Shown here: positions 26,356 to 34,182 of the stretch, in pieces
Numbering within the stretch: the stretch's first letter is position 1
Layout: every line of letters starts with the position of its first letter
DNA from: G965216905 sp965216905
Lineage (GTDB): Bacteria; Actinomycetota; Acidimicrobiia; Spongiisociales; ZC4RG35
Assembly: GCA_965216905.1 (NCBI GenBank)
Contig: OZ244213.1
Location: 186,001-250,000, forward strand
Length of the DNA: 64,000 nt
Direction of reading: 5' to 3'
Translations under genes and position numbers: made by a program
Notes under the pieces: model-generated
The model's database searches: none
What the model was told of the DNA's origin: nothing
The model's input: only the letters and a program-made list of their open reading frames with translations

Positions 26356-26469
26356 GTTCTCTCCTCGGCTCGGATGTGTTCATCGTCTGACGTGATCGCG
26401 ATCCCGAGCAGAGGCCGAACGTCACATCACTCCTCCCTTCGGCTCGGGTGGCACCGGTGCGAGCCGGGT

Positions 26470-26475
26470 TACCTT
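26470..26475 (+). promoter_or_regulatory. Leaderless -10 box of the P-type ATPase
   Basis: TACCTT six bases before ATG 26482. The CAGGAG between them is too close to the start to act as a ribosome site, so a leaderless start fits better. Confidence 0.4.
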
Positions 26476-26481
26476 CAGGAG

Positions 26482-29064
26482 ATGCCTGGAAGCACAGCCG
26501 GCCGAGGGAAGCCGGCCGATGTCGAGTTCTCGATGCTCGACGTCGATGAGACGATCGAGCGCCTGGCGACATCGACCGACTCCGGTCTGGCACCCGAGGA
26601 GGCCGACCGCCGCCTCATCGCGCACGGACCGAACACACTGCCGGAGCCACCGCGTCCAACGACCTGGACCCGGCTGCTTCGCGAGTTCCGATCACCGATG
26701 GCGGTGTTGCTCCTCGTCGCCGCCTTCGTCTCGGGTTGGTTGCTGTCGGAGGTGATCGACGCCTTCGTGATCGCAGCCATCGTCGTTCTCAACGCAACGA
26801 TCGGTGCCGTCCAGGAGGGGAAGGCGGCCAATGCGCTGGAATCGCTCCGGACACTGGAAACGGAGTCCGCCGTCGTCAAACGGGGCGGAGGGTGGCACCG
26901 GGTCCCGTCCGCGGACATCGTGGTTGGCGACGTCGTCGGGTTGCAGGCCGGCGATCTCGTCCCTGCCGACCTCCGGGTGATCGAGGAGCACGGTCTCGAA
27001 ACCGACGAGTCGATCCTCACCGGAGAGTCGTTGCCCGCCGCGAAGACCGTCGCATCGATGGAGTCCGCCGGTGCGCTCGGCGACCGCCACAATCTCGCCT
27101 TCTCGGGCACCTTCGTCGCAAGGGGAACCGCCACCGGAGTCGTGATTGCGACCGGTGCCGACACGGCCATCGGCCAGATCGCAGGCGCCCTGGCCTCCCA
27201 GCCGTCACCGACGCCACTGCAGCGTGAGCTGGGCCGGCTCACTCGACTCCTCGGTGCCGGCGCAATCGTGATCTCGATCATCGTGCTGGGCTTCTTCCTC
27301 GCCACGACCCCCGGGGCGACTCCAGAAGAGGCCTTCCTCGTGGCAGTCGCCCTGGCCGTGGCGGCGGTGCCCGAGGGCCTCCCGACCGTGGTCACGGTCG
27401 GTCTGGCCCTGGGTGTCCGGCGGATGGCGGTGCGCGGCGCGATCGTGCGCCGGTTGCCGGCGGTCGAGACGCTCGGTTCGGCCACGGTTCTCCTCACGGA
27501 CAAGACCGGGACACTCACCGAGAATCGATTGGCGGTCGATCTTGCGGTCACTGCTTCGGGGAGCGAACCCACCGACGCGTGGCTCACCGAGCGCATCCGG
27601 CGGGCGCTGCTCTCGTGCAACGACGCGTCGACGCCGGGGGTGGAACACGATGCAGTCGACGAGGCCTTGTACGAATGGGCGGCCCGCGACCGGACAAGCT
27701 CTCCCGTCGCCGAACCGGTGGCGCTGGTCCCATTCGACTCCGACCGGAGGAGGATGACCGTCGAGATCGACGACGACGGTGACCGAACCGTGATCAGCAA
27801 GGGAGCACCGGAGGAGATTGTCAACCGGTGCTCGACCCTCGCACTCGCCGACCACGCCAGCGCCCCCATGAACGCACCTGCCATCCAGGCCCTGACCCGA
27901 CAGGTCGATGACTGGGCGGCATCAGGGGTGAAGGTCATCGCCGTCGCCGAAGGAAGGCTCGCTCCCGACTCCGATCTCCACGACGAGAGAGACCTCGAGC
28001 TCCTCGCCCTCGTCGGTCTCCGCGATCCACTTCGCGCAACCGCCCCCGGTGCGGTTGCCGCCGCCCGGGCGGCCGGCATCGACGTCGTGATGGTGACCGG
28101 CGACCACCCCGGTACCGCCGGCGCGATCGCCGCGGCGGCGGGCATCCGCTCCACGCCGGTGGTGGTGGGCACTGAGCTCGCCCGTAGATCCGGCGACGAT
28201 GCGGCCGTGTACGCACGGGTCGACCCGGGCCAGAAGCTGGCACTCGTCGAGGCGGCACAGGACCGCGGAGCGGTCGTGGCGGTCACCGGCGACGGGGTGA
28301 ACGACGCACCGGCGCTGCGCAAGGCGGACATCGGGGTGGCGATGGGCCGGCGCGGAAGCGACGTTGCCAAGGCTGCCGCCGACCTCGTCATCGTCGACGA
28401 CGATCTCTCGACGATCGTGGCAGCGATTCGGGAAGGGCGCGGCGTCTACGACAACGTGCGCCGGGTCGTCGATTACCTGGTCGCGGGAAATCTGAGCGAG
28501 GTGATGGTGGTGCTGGCAGGTCTGGCGCTGGCCGGAGGCGCACCGCTGACTGCGGTCCAGCTGCTGTGGATCAACCTCCTCACCGATGGGCTTCCGGCCC
28601 TCGCGCTGGGAGTCGAACCGGTCTCGGCGGAGGTGATGCAACGCAAGCCGCGACCACGCAACCAGCGTCTGCTCGACGCTCCGCACATCCGATCGCTCAC
28701 CGGGAGGGCGGCAGTGCTGGCCGGCGGTCCGATCCTGGCGATGATGGTGGCGGCCGGGAACGGCGCCGGGCCGGATCTGGCTCGAACGGTCCTCTTCTCC
28801 TCGCTGGTCGTCGCGCACCTGCTCTACGCCTCTGCAGTGGGGAGCGGCGCTCCCAACCGATGGCGCACGGCTGCAGTGGCCACGGCGCTGGCACTTCAGG
28901 CCATCGTGTTGTTCGTTCCGGCAGTGGCTCCGGTGTTCGACCTCGTGACACCCGACCTCGGTACCACGGCCCTCATCCTGGCTGCCGGAGCGATCCCGGC
29001 CGGGCTCCTGGCCGTCTGGTTGCGAAGCCGCCCAGGGCGATCAGACCCGGTCACCGTCCGGTGA
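26482..29064 (+). CDS. Cation-transporting P-type ATPase (P2, Ca2+-like)
   Basis: An 860-residue P-type pump. An N-terminal cation-ATPase domain (about 15-70) is followed by paired membrane helices, the actuator motif ILTGESLPAAK, the transmembrane ion motif VAAVPEGLPTVVT, the phosphorylation site LLTDKTGTLTEN (Asp340), the hinge TGDGVNDAPAL, and a C-terminal bundle with LLWINLLTDGLPALALG. These mark subtype P2 (Ca2+ or Na+/K+-like). Ca2+ export is the likeliest use; the ion is unproven. The last 24 bases overlap the convergent flavin reductase gene. Confidence 0.9.
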   Translation: MPGSTAGRGKPADVEFSMLDVDETIERLATSTDSGLAPEEADRRLIAHGPNTLPEPPRPTTWTRLLREFRSPMAVLLLVAAFVSGWLLSEVIDAFVIAAIVVLNATIGAVQEGKAANALESLRTLETESAVVKRGGGWHRVPSADIVVGDVVGLQAGDLVPADLRVIEEHGLETDESILTGESLPAAKTVASMESAGALGDRHNLAFSGTFVARGTATGVVIATGADTAIGQIAGALASQPSPTPLQRELGRLTRLLGAGAIVISIIVLGFFLATTPGATPEEAFLVAVALAVAAVPEGLPTVVTVGLALGVRRMAVRGAIVRRLPAVETLGSATVLLTDKTGTLTENRLAVDLAVTASGSEPTDAWLTERIRRALLSCNDASTPGVEHDAVDEALYEWAARDRTSSPVAEPVALVPFDSDRRRMTVEIDDDGDRTVISKGAPEEIVNRCSTLALADHASAPMNAPAIQALTRQVDDWAASGVKVIAVAEGRLAPDSDLHDERDLELLALVGLRDPLRATAPGAVAAARAAGIDVVMVTGDHPGTAGAIAAAAGIRSTPVVVGTELARRSGDDAAVYARVDPGQKLALVEAAQDRGAVVAVTGDGVNDAPALRKADIGVAMGRRGSDVAKAAADLVIVDDDLSTIVAAIREGRGVYDNVRRVVDYLVAGNLSEVMVVLAGLALAGGAPLTAVQLLWINLLTDGLPALALGVEPVSAEVMQRKPRPRNQRLLDAPHIRSLTGRAAVLAGGPILAMMVAAGNGAGPDLARTVLFSSLVVAHLLYASAVGSGAPNRWRTAAVATALALQAIVLFVPAVAPVFDLVTPDLGTTALILAAGAIPAGLLAVWLRSRPGRSDPVTVR

Positions 29065-29541
29065 GTCGACCGCGACATAGTTGCTTCGGAAGTAACCCAG
29101 CGCCGACCCGTGTCCGGTCTCCCGGAGCCGTGCCACCCGTCCCACCAGGATGCGATGGTCTCCGGCGTCGTGCACCGCATCCAGTTCACACTCGAACACC
29201 GCGAGTGCTCCCGTCAGCACCGGCATGCCGTTGTATCCCGCCTCCCAGGCCACTCCTTCGAAGCGATCCTCCACCGGCGCTGCGAAGCGACGCGAGAGGT
29301 CGACCTGGTGGGCAGCGAGCACGTTGACGACGTAGCCGTGTCCGGCCGCGAAAGCGGGATTCGTCTCCGACCCGTTGCCAAGGCAGAAGAGAACCAGCGG
29401 CGGGTCGAGCGACACCGTGCTGAATGAGTTGACCGTCAACCCCACAGGCTCATGGCCCACACCCAGCGTGGTCACGACGGTCACACCGGTTGGGAAGTGG
29501 CCGGCGACGGCCCGAAACACCGCTGGATCGATTCCTGGCAT
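29041..29541 (-). CDS. Flavin reductase-like protein (HpaC/FMN-binding split barrel)
   Basis: A 166-residue FMN/FAD reductase domain. Motifs: FPTGVTVVTTLG, PVGLTVNSFSTVSLDPPLVLFCL and FAAGHGYVVNVLA. Such proteins supply reduced flavin to two-component monooxygenases; no oxygenase partner lies in the window. A TAGGAT box (29577-29572) and a GGGAG site precede ATG 29541. The 3' end overlaps the ATPase gene tail to tail. Confidence 0.88.
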   Translation of the reverse strand: MPGIDPAVFRAVAGHFPTGVTVVTTLGVGHEPVGLTVNSFSTVSLDPPLVLFCLGNGSETNPAFAAGHGYVVNVLAAHQVDLSRRFAAPVEDRFEGVAWEAGYNGMPVLTGALAVFECELDAVHDAGDHRILVGRVARLRETGHGSALGYFRSNYVAVDSPDGDRV

Positions 29542-29621
29542 GGGGTGAGGCTCCCTGGAACGGGTCCCCGATCCTAGAAGCGCGCCCGACCATGGACTGG
29601 TTCCGGATGGCTCCCCTTCGG

Positions 29622-29627
29622 TACCCT
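29622..29627 (+). promoter_or_regulatory. Leaderless -10 box of metG
   Basis: TACCCT nine bases before ATG 29637; there is no ribosome site between them. Confidence 0.45.
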
Positions 29628-29636
29628 CGCCGTCTC

Positions 29637-31301
29637 ATGGCAGCACCAGCTCGTACCGGACGGCACATCTTGGTCGCAGTGGCATGGCCCTACGCGTCCG
29701 GTTCTCGACACCTCGGCCACCTGGCAGGTGCATACCTGCCCGCCGACATCTTCGCCCGCTATCACCGGCTGGCCGGGAACGAGGTCCTGATGGTGTCCGG
29801 CTCGGATGTCCACGGCACACCGATCACGGTGCGAGCCGAGCAGGAAGGCGTGAGCCCACAAGAGATCGTCGACCGTTACCACGGCGAGTTCGTCGAGGCG
29901 TGGGAACGACTCGGGATCTCCTGGGATCTCTATACCTCGACCGGGACCGACACCCACCACGCGGTCACGCAGGACATGTTCCGACGGCTGGCCGAACAGG
30001 GATTCATCGACACCCGGCGAACCGAACAACTCTTCGATCCGGAGGCCAACCGCTTCCTGCCCGACCGATACGTGGAAGGAACCTGCCCTCACTGTGGGTT
30101 CTCGGCGGCACGGGGCGACCAGTGCGACAACTGTGGCCGACAGCTCGACCCGACCGACCTCATCGACCCGACGAGCAGGTTCACGGGCGCCACGCCGCTC
30201 GTTCGTGAGACCGAGCACTACTTCTTCCTGCTGTCCAAGTTCGGAGATCGGCTGCTCGAATGGCTTCGATCGCGGAAGGGATGGCGCCGGCACGTCTTGA
30301 ACATGGCGGTCGGTTTCACCGAGGAAGGACTCCAAGATCGCGCCATCACCCGTGACCTCGACTGGGGGGTGGCCCTGCCCGAACCGTACGACACGATCGG
30401 AGAGGGAAAACGCATCTATGTGTGGTTCGACGCGGTGATCGGATACCTGTCGGCCTCCAAGGAATGGGCCGAGCGGTCCGGCGATCCCGGGGCGTGGAAG
30501 GCCTGGTGGGAGAACCCCGACGCCGAGAGCTACTACTTCATCGGCAAGGACAACGTCGTCTTCCACGCGGTGATCTGGCCGTGTCAGCTGATGGGGTACG
30601 GAGGACTGCAACTCCCGACGGACGTGCCGGCCAACCAGTTCGTCACCTTCAAGGGAGACAAGGCATCGGCGAGCCGCGGTGTCGGCCGGTCGATCGGCTG
30701 GTACGCCGAGCGGCTCGAACCGGACGCACTCCGCTTTGCGCTGACGTCGGTGCTCCCCGAGCAGAACGACACCGACCTCACCGACGGGTTGATCATCGAA
30801 CGGGTCAACAGCGAGCTGGTCGCAACGTGGGGAAACCTCGTCAACCGGGTGCTTTCCCTGACCGCCAAGAACTTCGATGGATCGGTGCCGGAGCCGGCCG
30901 GCACGACCCCTGCGGACCAGGAGCTGTTGGCGCACGTCGATGGTGCGCTCACGGCCACGTCGGCCCATCTGGAGGCTCGCGAGCTTCGGGCCGGTCTTCG
31001 GACCGCAATGGAGGCGGCGGCCGCCACGAACGCCTACCTCAACGCCGAAGAGCCCTGGAAGACGGTGAAGGTCGATCACGAACGAGCGGCCACCGTGCTG
31101 TGGACGGCGATCCAGGCAGTCTCCGGCATTCGGGTGGGTCTCGCTCCCTACCTGCCCTTCACGACCCGAACACTGGGAACGATGCTCGGACTCGATCCGG
31201 TTCCGTCGGCGTGGGAACGTCCCGAGGTGCCGGCGGGGACCGTCTTCGGAACGATCACACCACTGTTCTCCAAGCTGGAACCGGACGTCCTCGACGACTG
31301 A
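29637..31301 (+). CDS. metG: Methionyl-tRNA synthetase
   Basis: A 554-residue class Ia synthetase charging tRNA-Met. The HIGH box is HLGH (25-28). The knuckle CPHCGFSAARGDQCDNC holds a four-Cys zinc site. The segment EHYFFLLSKF and the WFDAVIGYLSASKEW region are normal. The usual KMSKS loop reads KASAS in GDKASASRGVG, a divergent form. The anticodon-binding helical domain is present and no C-terminal tRNA-binding EMAP domain is appended. No other metG is visible, so it is presumably functional. Confidence 0.94.
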   Translation: MAAPARTGRHILVAVAWPYASGSRHLGHLAGAYLPADIFARYHRLAGNEVLMVSGSDVHGTPITVRAEQEGVSPQEIVDRYHGEFVEAWERLGISWDLYTSTGTDTHHAVTQDMFRRLAEQGFIDTRRTEQLFDPEANRFLPDRYVEGTCPHCGFSAARGDQCDNCGRQLDPTDLIDPTSRFTGATPLVRETEHYFFLLSKFGDRLLEWLRSRKGWRRHVLNMAVGFTEEGLQDRAITRDLDWGVALPEPYDTIGEGKRIYVWFDAVIGYLSASKEWAERSGDPGAWKAWWENPDAESYYFIGKDNVVFHAVIWPCQLMGYGGLQLPTDVPANQFVTFKGDKASASRGVGRSIGWYAERLEPDALRFALTSVLPEQNDTDLTDGLIIERVNSELVATWGNLVNRVLSLTAKNFDGSVPEPAGTTPADQELLAHVDGALTATSAHLEARELRAGLRTAMEAAAATNAYLNAEEPWKTVKVDHERAATVLWTAIQAVSGIRVGLAPYLPFTTRTLGTMLGLDPVPSAWERPEVPAGTVFGTITPLFSKLEPDVLDD

Positions 31302-31369
31302 GCGCCTCCGGGATCAGCGAGGGTCCTCCCTGATTCCCATCGGCCCGCCCATGTGGCATCGTGTTGGCC

Positions 31370-31624
31370 ATGTCGCCCCGAGGCCCCCTCCCTGTGCGAG
31401 CCGCCACCGTCCTGGCCGGCACCGTGCTGATGGCGGTGGGGGTGGTGGGCCTGTTCCTGCCGATCCTTCCGGGCTGGTTGCTGATCATCCCCGGATTGGC
31501 GCTGCTCGGGCGGGAGTTCACCTGGGCGGAACGACTGCTCGCCGCCATCCGATCGAGGTTCGAGAGCACCCGATCATCGCTCGCCCAACGCCGCCCCCCC
31601 GCCGAGGAACGCGACGCCGCCTGA
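31370..31624 (+). CDS. PGPGW-type small transmembrane protein
   Basis: An 84-residue protein with one long or two short hydrophobic helices (VLMAVGVVGLFLPILPGWLL and the next segment) and the family motif PILPGWLLIIPGLALL. A basic C-terminal tail follows. The family (putative transmembrane protein PGPGW) has no known function. ATG 31370 is the better start; GTG 31361 would add three residues. Confidence 0.75.
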   Translation: MSPRGPLPVRAATVLAGTVLMAVGVVGLFLPILPGWLLIIPGLALLGREFTWAERLLAAIRSRFESTRSSLAQRRPPAEERDAA

Positions 31625-31680
31625 GGGCCAACTCGGCGGCGGTTGGTGTTGTGTCGGAGCGGCGACGCCGTCGACCAGGG

Positions 31681-32619
31681 TCATGAGTGCTTCGGTTCCT
31701 CGGGGGCGGCACGGTCGACCACCCACTCGGCGACGAGGTCGAGGGTGACCGGGTCGACCGGGCGGCGGACCTGCTTTCTGTAGGTTCGGACCGAGGCGGG
31801 GCCGGCGTCGATCCGGAGCAGGTGGGTCAGGTCCCTGGGCCGGTGACTGGTGAAGTCACCGTCGACCAGGTTGGCCATCCTTTCGAGATCGTCCGGATCG
31901 ACCTGGACGTCCTTGTCGCCGGTGATGGCCAGCATCGGCACGGTCATGCCGTCGACGGCGGTGGTCGGGTCGTAGGCCATGAACTCGCGAAACCACTTGG
32001 CGTTCACCTTGACCATCTGAAGACGCATCACGTCCTGGGTCGAGGCCTTGATCTCGTCGAGGCGCTTCCGCTGGGTCTTCGCCAGATCCAAACGGAGGAC
32101 CTTCGTCAGGATCTTGACGGGCCCTGGCAGGCTGTCGCCGATCTGGGCCATCTGCCAGACAAGGATGTCCTCGCCATTCCGAGCGGCGCCCGCCAGGAGG
32201 ACCACGCCGGCGATCGACGGATCGGTGACGGCCATCTCACCGGCGATGAGGGCTCCTTCGCTGTGGCCGACGACGAACGTTCGGTCAGCGGCGACCTCCG
32301 CTCGGGCCCGCAACGCGGCCAGGGCCGCCAGGCCATCGTCGACGTTGTCGTGGAAGCCGGTGGCTTGGTACTCGCCGCCACTGTCGCCGACGCCGCGTTT
32401 GTCGTAGCGGAGCGACGAGACGCCGGTTACCGCCAGCCGTTCGGCCACCTGAGCCATGACGTCGATGGGCATCCGCTTCATGTTCGAGTCGCGGTCGATC
32501 GGGCCGGAACCGCTGATCAGCACCGCGGAGGGGCCAGGCCGCCCGGCGTCGGCCACGGTGAGCGTGCCGACGAGCGTGTGACCGGCTGAGGCGAACGAGA
32601 TGATTTCGGTGTGTGCCAT
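31681..32619 (-). CDS. Alpha/beta hydrolase
   Basis: A 312-residue hydrolase. Motifs: VLISGSGPIDRDSN (oxyanion region), LRYDKRGVGDSGG, the nucleophile elbow FVVGHSEGALIAGEM (GxSxG), the Asp in ITGDKDVQVDPDD, and a late His. It resembles the acyl-hydrolase/peptidase S9-like esterases; the substrate is unknown. GAGGAGGG precedes ATG 32619. It is divergent from an HTH regulator that shares the 94-bp control region, so regulation by that protein is plausible. Confidence 0.85.
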   Translation of the reverse strand: MAHTEIISFASAGHTLVGTLTVADAGRPGPSAVLISGSGPIDRDSNMKRMPIDVMAQVAERLAVTGVSSLRYDKRGVGDSGGEYQATGFHDNVDDGLAALAALRARAEVAADRTFVVGHSEGALIAGEMAVTDPSIAGVVLLAGAARNGEDILVWQMAQIGDSLPGPVKILTKVLRLDLAKTQRKRLDEIKASTQDVMRLQMVKVNAKWFREFMAYDPTTAVDGMTVPMLAITGDKDVQVDPDDLERMANLVDGDFTSHRPRDLTHLLRIDAGPASVRTYRKQVRRPVDPVTLDLVAEWVVDRAAPEEPKHS

Positions 32620-32713
32620 GGCGACCCTCCTCGGGAGGCTGCAACTGGCCTCGTTCGTACCGATCGTTCTCAATACTGCGAATATTATCAATGATGAGAC
32701 TAATCTGCAACCC
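32620..32713. promoter_or_regulatory. Divergent AT-rich control region, hydrolase and HTH regulator
   Basis: This is the most AT-rich stretch nearby. The minus strand holds TAATAT (32687-32682) and the plus strand TAATCT (32701-32706). The latter lies seven bases before the GTG at 32714, so the regulator is probably leaderless. Short dyads ATCA-A-TGAT and AATA-N7-TATT at 32672-32695 are possible operator half-sites. Confidence 0.45.
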
Positions 32714-33244
32714 GTGACATCACGAGACCTTCTCCTCCATCCCGTCCGCCTCCGCATCGTCCAGGCGCTCGTTGGCCGGCCGCTGACGCCGCTGGCTCTG
32801 AAGGAGCAACTCGGCGACGTGGCCCAGGCGACGCTCTATCGCCACATCAAAGAGCTTCACGACAGTGGGTTCATCGACGTGATCGACGAGCGGCAGGTAC
32901 GCGGCGGATCAGAGCGCACCTACGCGGTGGTCGAATCGGCGGTCCACCTGGGCCCGGACGAGCTGGCCGACTCCACACGCGACGACCACGTCCGCTACTT
33001 CCTCACGTTCCTCGGCACCCTCATCGCCGACTTCTGCACCTACCTCGAGTCGAATGACCCGGACCTGGCGGTCGACGGCGTCGGATATCAGCAGACCCCG
33101 CTGTGGCTGAGCGATGAGGAGTTCGCAGACTTCGCCGAGGAGGTGAGCAGGGTCATTCGGGCGCGCCTCGGGAACAGTCCGGAACCGGGACGTCGGCGCC
33201 GGCTGTTCACCACCGTCGTCATGCCCGACCGGAGGCACGACTGA
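32714..33244 (+). CDS. Helix-turn-helix transcriptional regulator (ArsR/HTH_20-like)
   Basis: A 176-residue winged-helix protein. The N-terminus has LLLHPVRLRIVQALVGRPLT followed by the recognition helix QATLYRHIKELHDSGFIDV, the wing RQVRGGSERTYAV, and a C-terminal helical sensor or dimer region. I chose GTG 32714 because the conserved domain starts there and a TAATCT box precedes it. It is divergent from the alpha/beta hydrolase and likely controls it. There are no ArsR metal-binding cysteines, so the ligand is not a metal of the classic type. Confidence 0.85.
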   Translation: MTSRDLLLHPVRLRIVQALVGRPLTPLALKEQLGDVAQATLYRHIKELHDSGFIDVIDERQVRGGSERTYAVVESAVHLGPDELADSTRDDHVRYFLTFLGTLIADFCTYLESNDPDLAVDGVGYQQTPLWLSDEEFADFAEEVSRVIRARLGNSPEPGRRRRLFTTVVMPDRRHD

Positions 33245-33254
33245 CATCGGTCGA

Positions 33255-33291
33255 GGCGCCCTGGCGCTATCGAGGAAGCGCGTCGGGCGCC
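33255..33291. terminator. Hairpin between convergent genes
   Basis: An inverted repeat GGCGCCC (33255-33261) / GGGCGCC (33285-33291) encloses a second stem GCGCT/AGCGC. It lies between the ends of the HTH regulator and sodN. There is no T run, so it is at best a bidirectional, non-classical terminator. Confidence 0.5.
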
Positions 33292-33307
33292 CTTGACGAA
33301 GTGCGAC

Positions 33308-33724
33308 TCAAGAGGGTGAGTAGACCCCCATGTCCCGAGCCTTCTCGGTCTGCCAGAAGATGTCGGCGATCTCATCGATCAGATCGACCAGTTTCTGGCC
33401 GTCGGCCGGGTCGACCGACTTCTTGGCGACGCCGGCCTGATGGATGGCTCTCCAGAACAGATCGTCGAGGTTCGAGAACTGCTCACGATGGTCAGCGGTG
33501 AAGAAGTCCGCCCACAGCACCATCAGGTGGTGTTTGGCGAGCTCGGCCCGTTCCTCCTTGACGGCGATGGCCCGGGCACGGAACACCTCGTCGTCGGAGT
33601 CCTGGTACTTCTGAGCCGACTTCATCACCGACAGCGCCTCGATCTTGGCCTGGGCGGGGTCGTAGACGCCGCAGAAAAGGTCGCAGTGGGCGTGTGCCTT
33701 GGTGGATGGACGAAACAGTCCCAT
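33308..33724 (-). CDS. sodN: Nickel superoxide dismutase precursor
   Basis: A 138-residue Ni-SOD. A 12-residue leader (MGLFRPSTKAHA) precedes the nickel hook HCDLFCGVYDPAQAKIEA, in which His13, Cys14 and Cys18 become His1, Cys2 and Cys6 after cleavage; Tyr9 of the mature enzyme is present. The hook usually has Pro at mature position 5 and here has Phe. The rest forms the four-helix bundle. It removes superoxide in the cytoplasm. GGAGAGG precedes the ATG. The divergent neighbour is its maturation protease. Confidence 0.94.
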   Translation of the reverse strand: MGLFRPSTKAHAHCDLFCGVYDPAQAKIEALSVMKSAQKYQDSDDEVFRARAIAVKEERAELAKHHLMVLWADFFTADHREQFSNLDDLFWRAIHQAGVAKKSVDPADGQKLVDLIDEIADIFWQTEKARDMGVYSPS

Positions 33725-33755
33725 CGGATCACCTCTCCTCGTTGGTTCCCGGTCG

Positions 33756-33761
33756 ACGATA
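33756..33761 (-). promoter_or_regulatory. Probable -10 box of sodN
   Basis: TATCGT on the minus strand about 31 bases before ATG 33724, leaving a leader with GGAGAGG. It lies in the 68-bp region shared with sodX. Confidence 0.35.
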
Positions 33762-33792
33762 CTCGTCGGTACACCCCACCCCTACCCGGAGC

Positions 33793-34101
33793 ATGCGACT
33801 TCCAATCCGCCGTTTCGAAGTGGTCGACCGCTCGATGACGCCCACGCTGCAGCCCGGCGACTACCTGATCGGCTGGGCGGGGGGCCGCCGCCGGCCCGGC
33901 CAGATCGTCGTGTTCCAACACCCGCACCGGCCGGGATTCTGGTTGGTGAAACGCGTCGAAACCGTCGACGGTGATCGGATGTCGGTCCGGTCGGATGCGC
34001 CCCACCTGACGACCGCGGACTCGCGAACCTTCGGCTCGGTGCCGGTCGGCGGCTCCTACCGGGTGGCCATCCGGTATCACCGGTCGAAATCACCGCCATG
34101 A
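33793..34101 (+). CDS. sodX: Nickel-SOD maturation protease (S26-like)
   Basis: A 102-residue signal-peptidase-fold protease. It has the Ser block VVDRSMTPTLQPGDYLI and the Lys block FWLVKRVETVDGD, with no transmembrane helix, as expected for the cytoplasmic enzyme that removes the short SodN leader. The sodN-sodX pairing is well known, here in divergent orientation. Start ATG 33793 follows a weak GGAG. Confidence 0.92.
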   Translation: MRLPIRRFEVVDRSMTPTLQPGDYLIGWAGGRRRPGQIVVFQHPHRPGFWLVKRVETVDGDRMSVRSDAPHLTTADSRTFGSVPVGGSYRVAIRYHRSKSPP

Positions 34102-34108
34102 TCAAACC

Positions 34109-34147
34109 GATTCCACAATGCGGGACGATTCCATGATGCGGTATTCT
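34109..34147 (+). promoter_or_regulatory. Promoter of the fhs-fdh operon with two direct repeats
   Basis: GATTCCACAATGCGG (34109-34123) and GATTCCATGATGCGG (34127-34141) form two direct repeats with an 18-bp period. The second ends right before a -10 box TATTCT (34142-34147). A leader of about 30 bases with GAGGAG follows to ATG 34183. The repeats cover the -35 region and look like operator half-sites for a regulator bound on one helix face. Confidence 0.6.
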
Positions 34148-34182
34148 CGCCGTCGACCATCTCCACCACCGAGGAGCCCCTG

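Noticed and set aside
24463..26481. Long in-frame extension upstream of the P-type ATPase (open frame from 24463)
   Set aside because: It is antisense to ALDH, deoC and the universal stress gene, has no homology, and a clear start region lies at 26482. High GC keeps antisense frames open.
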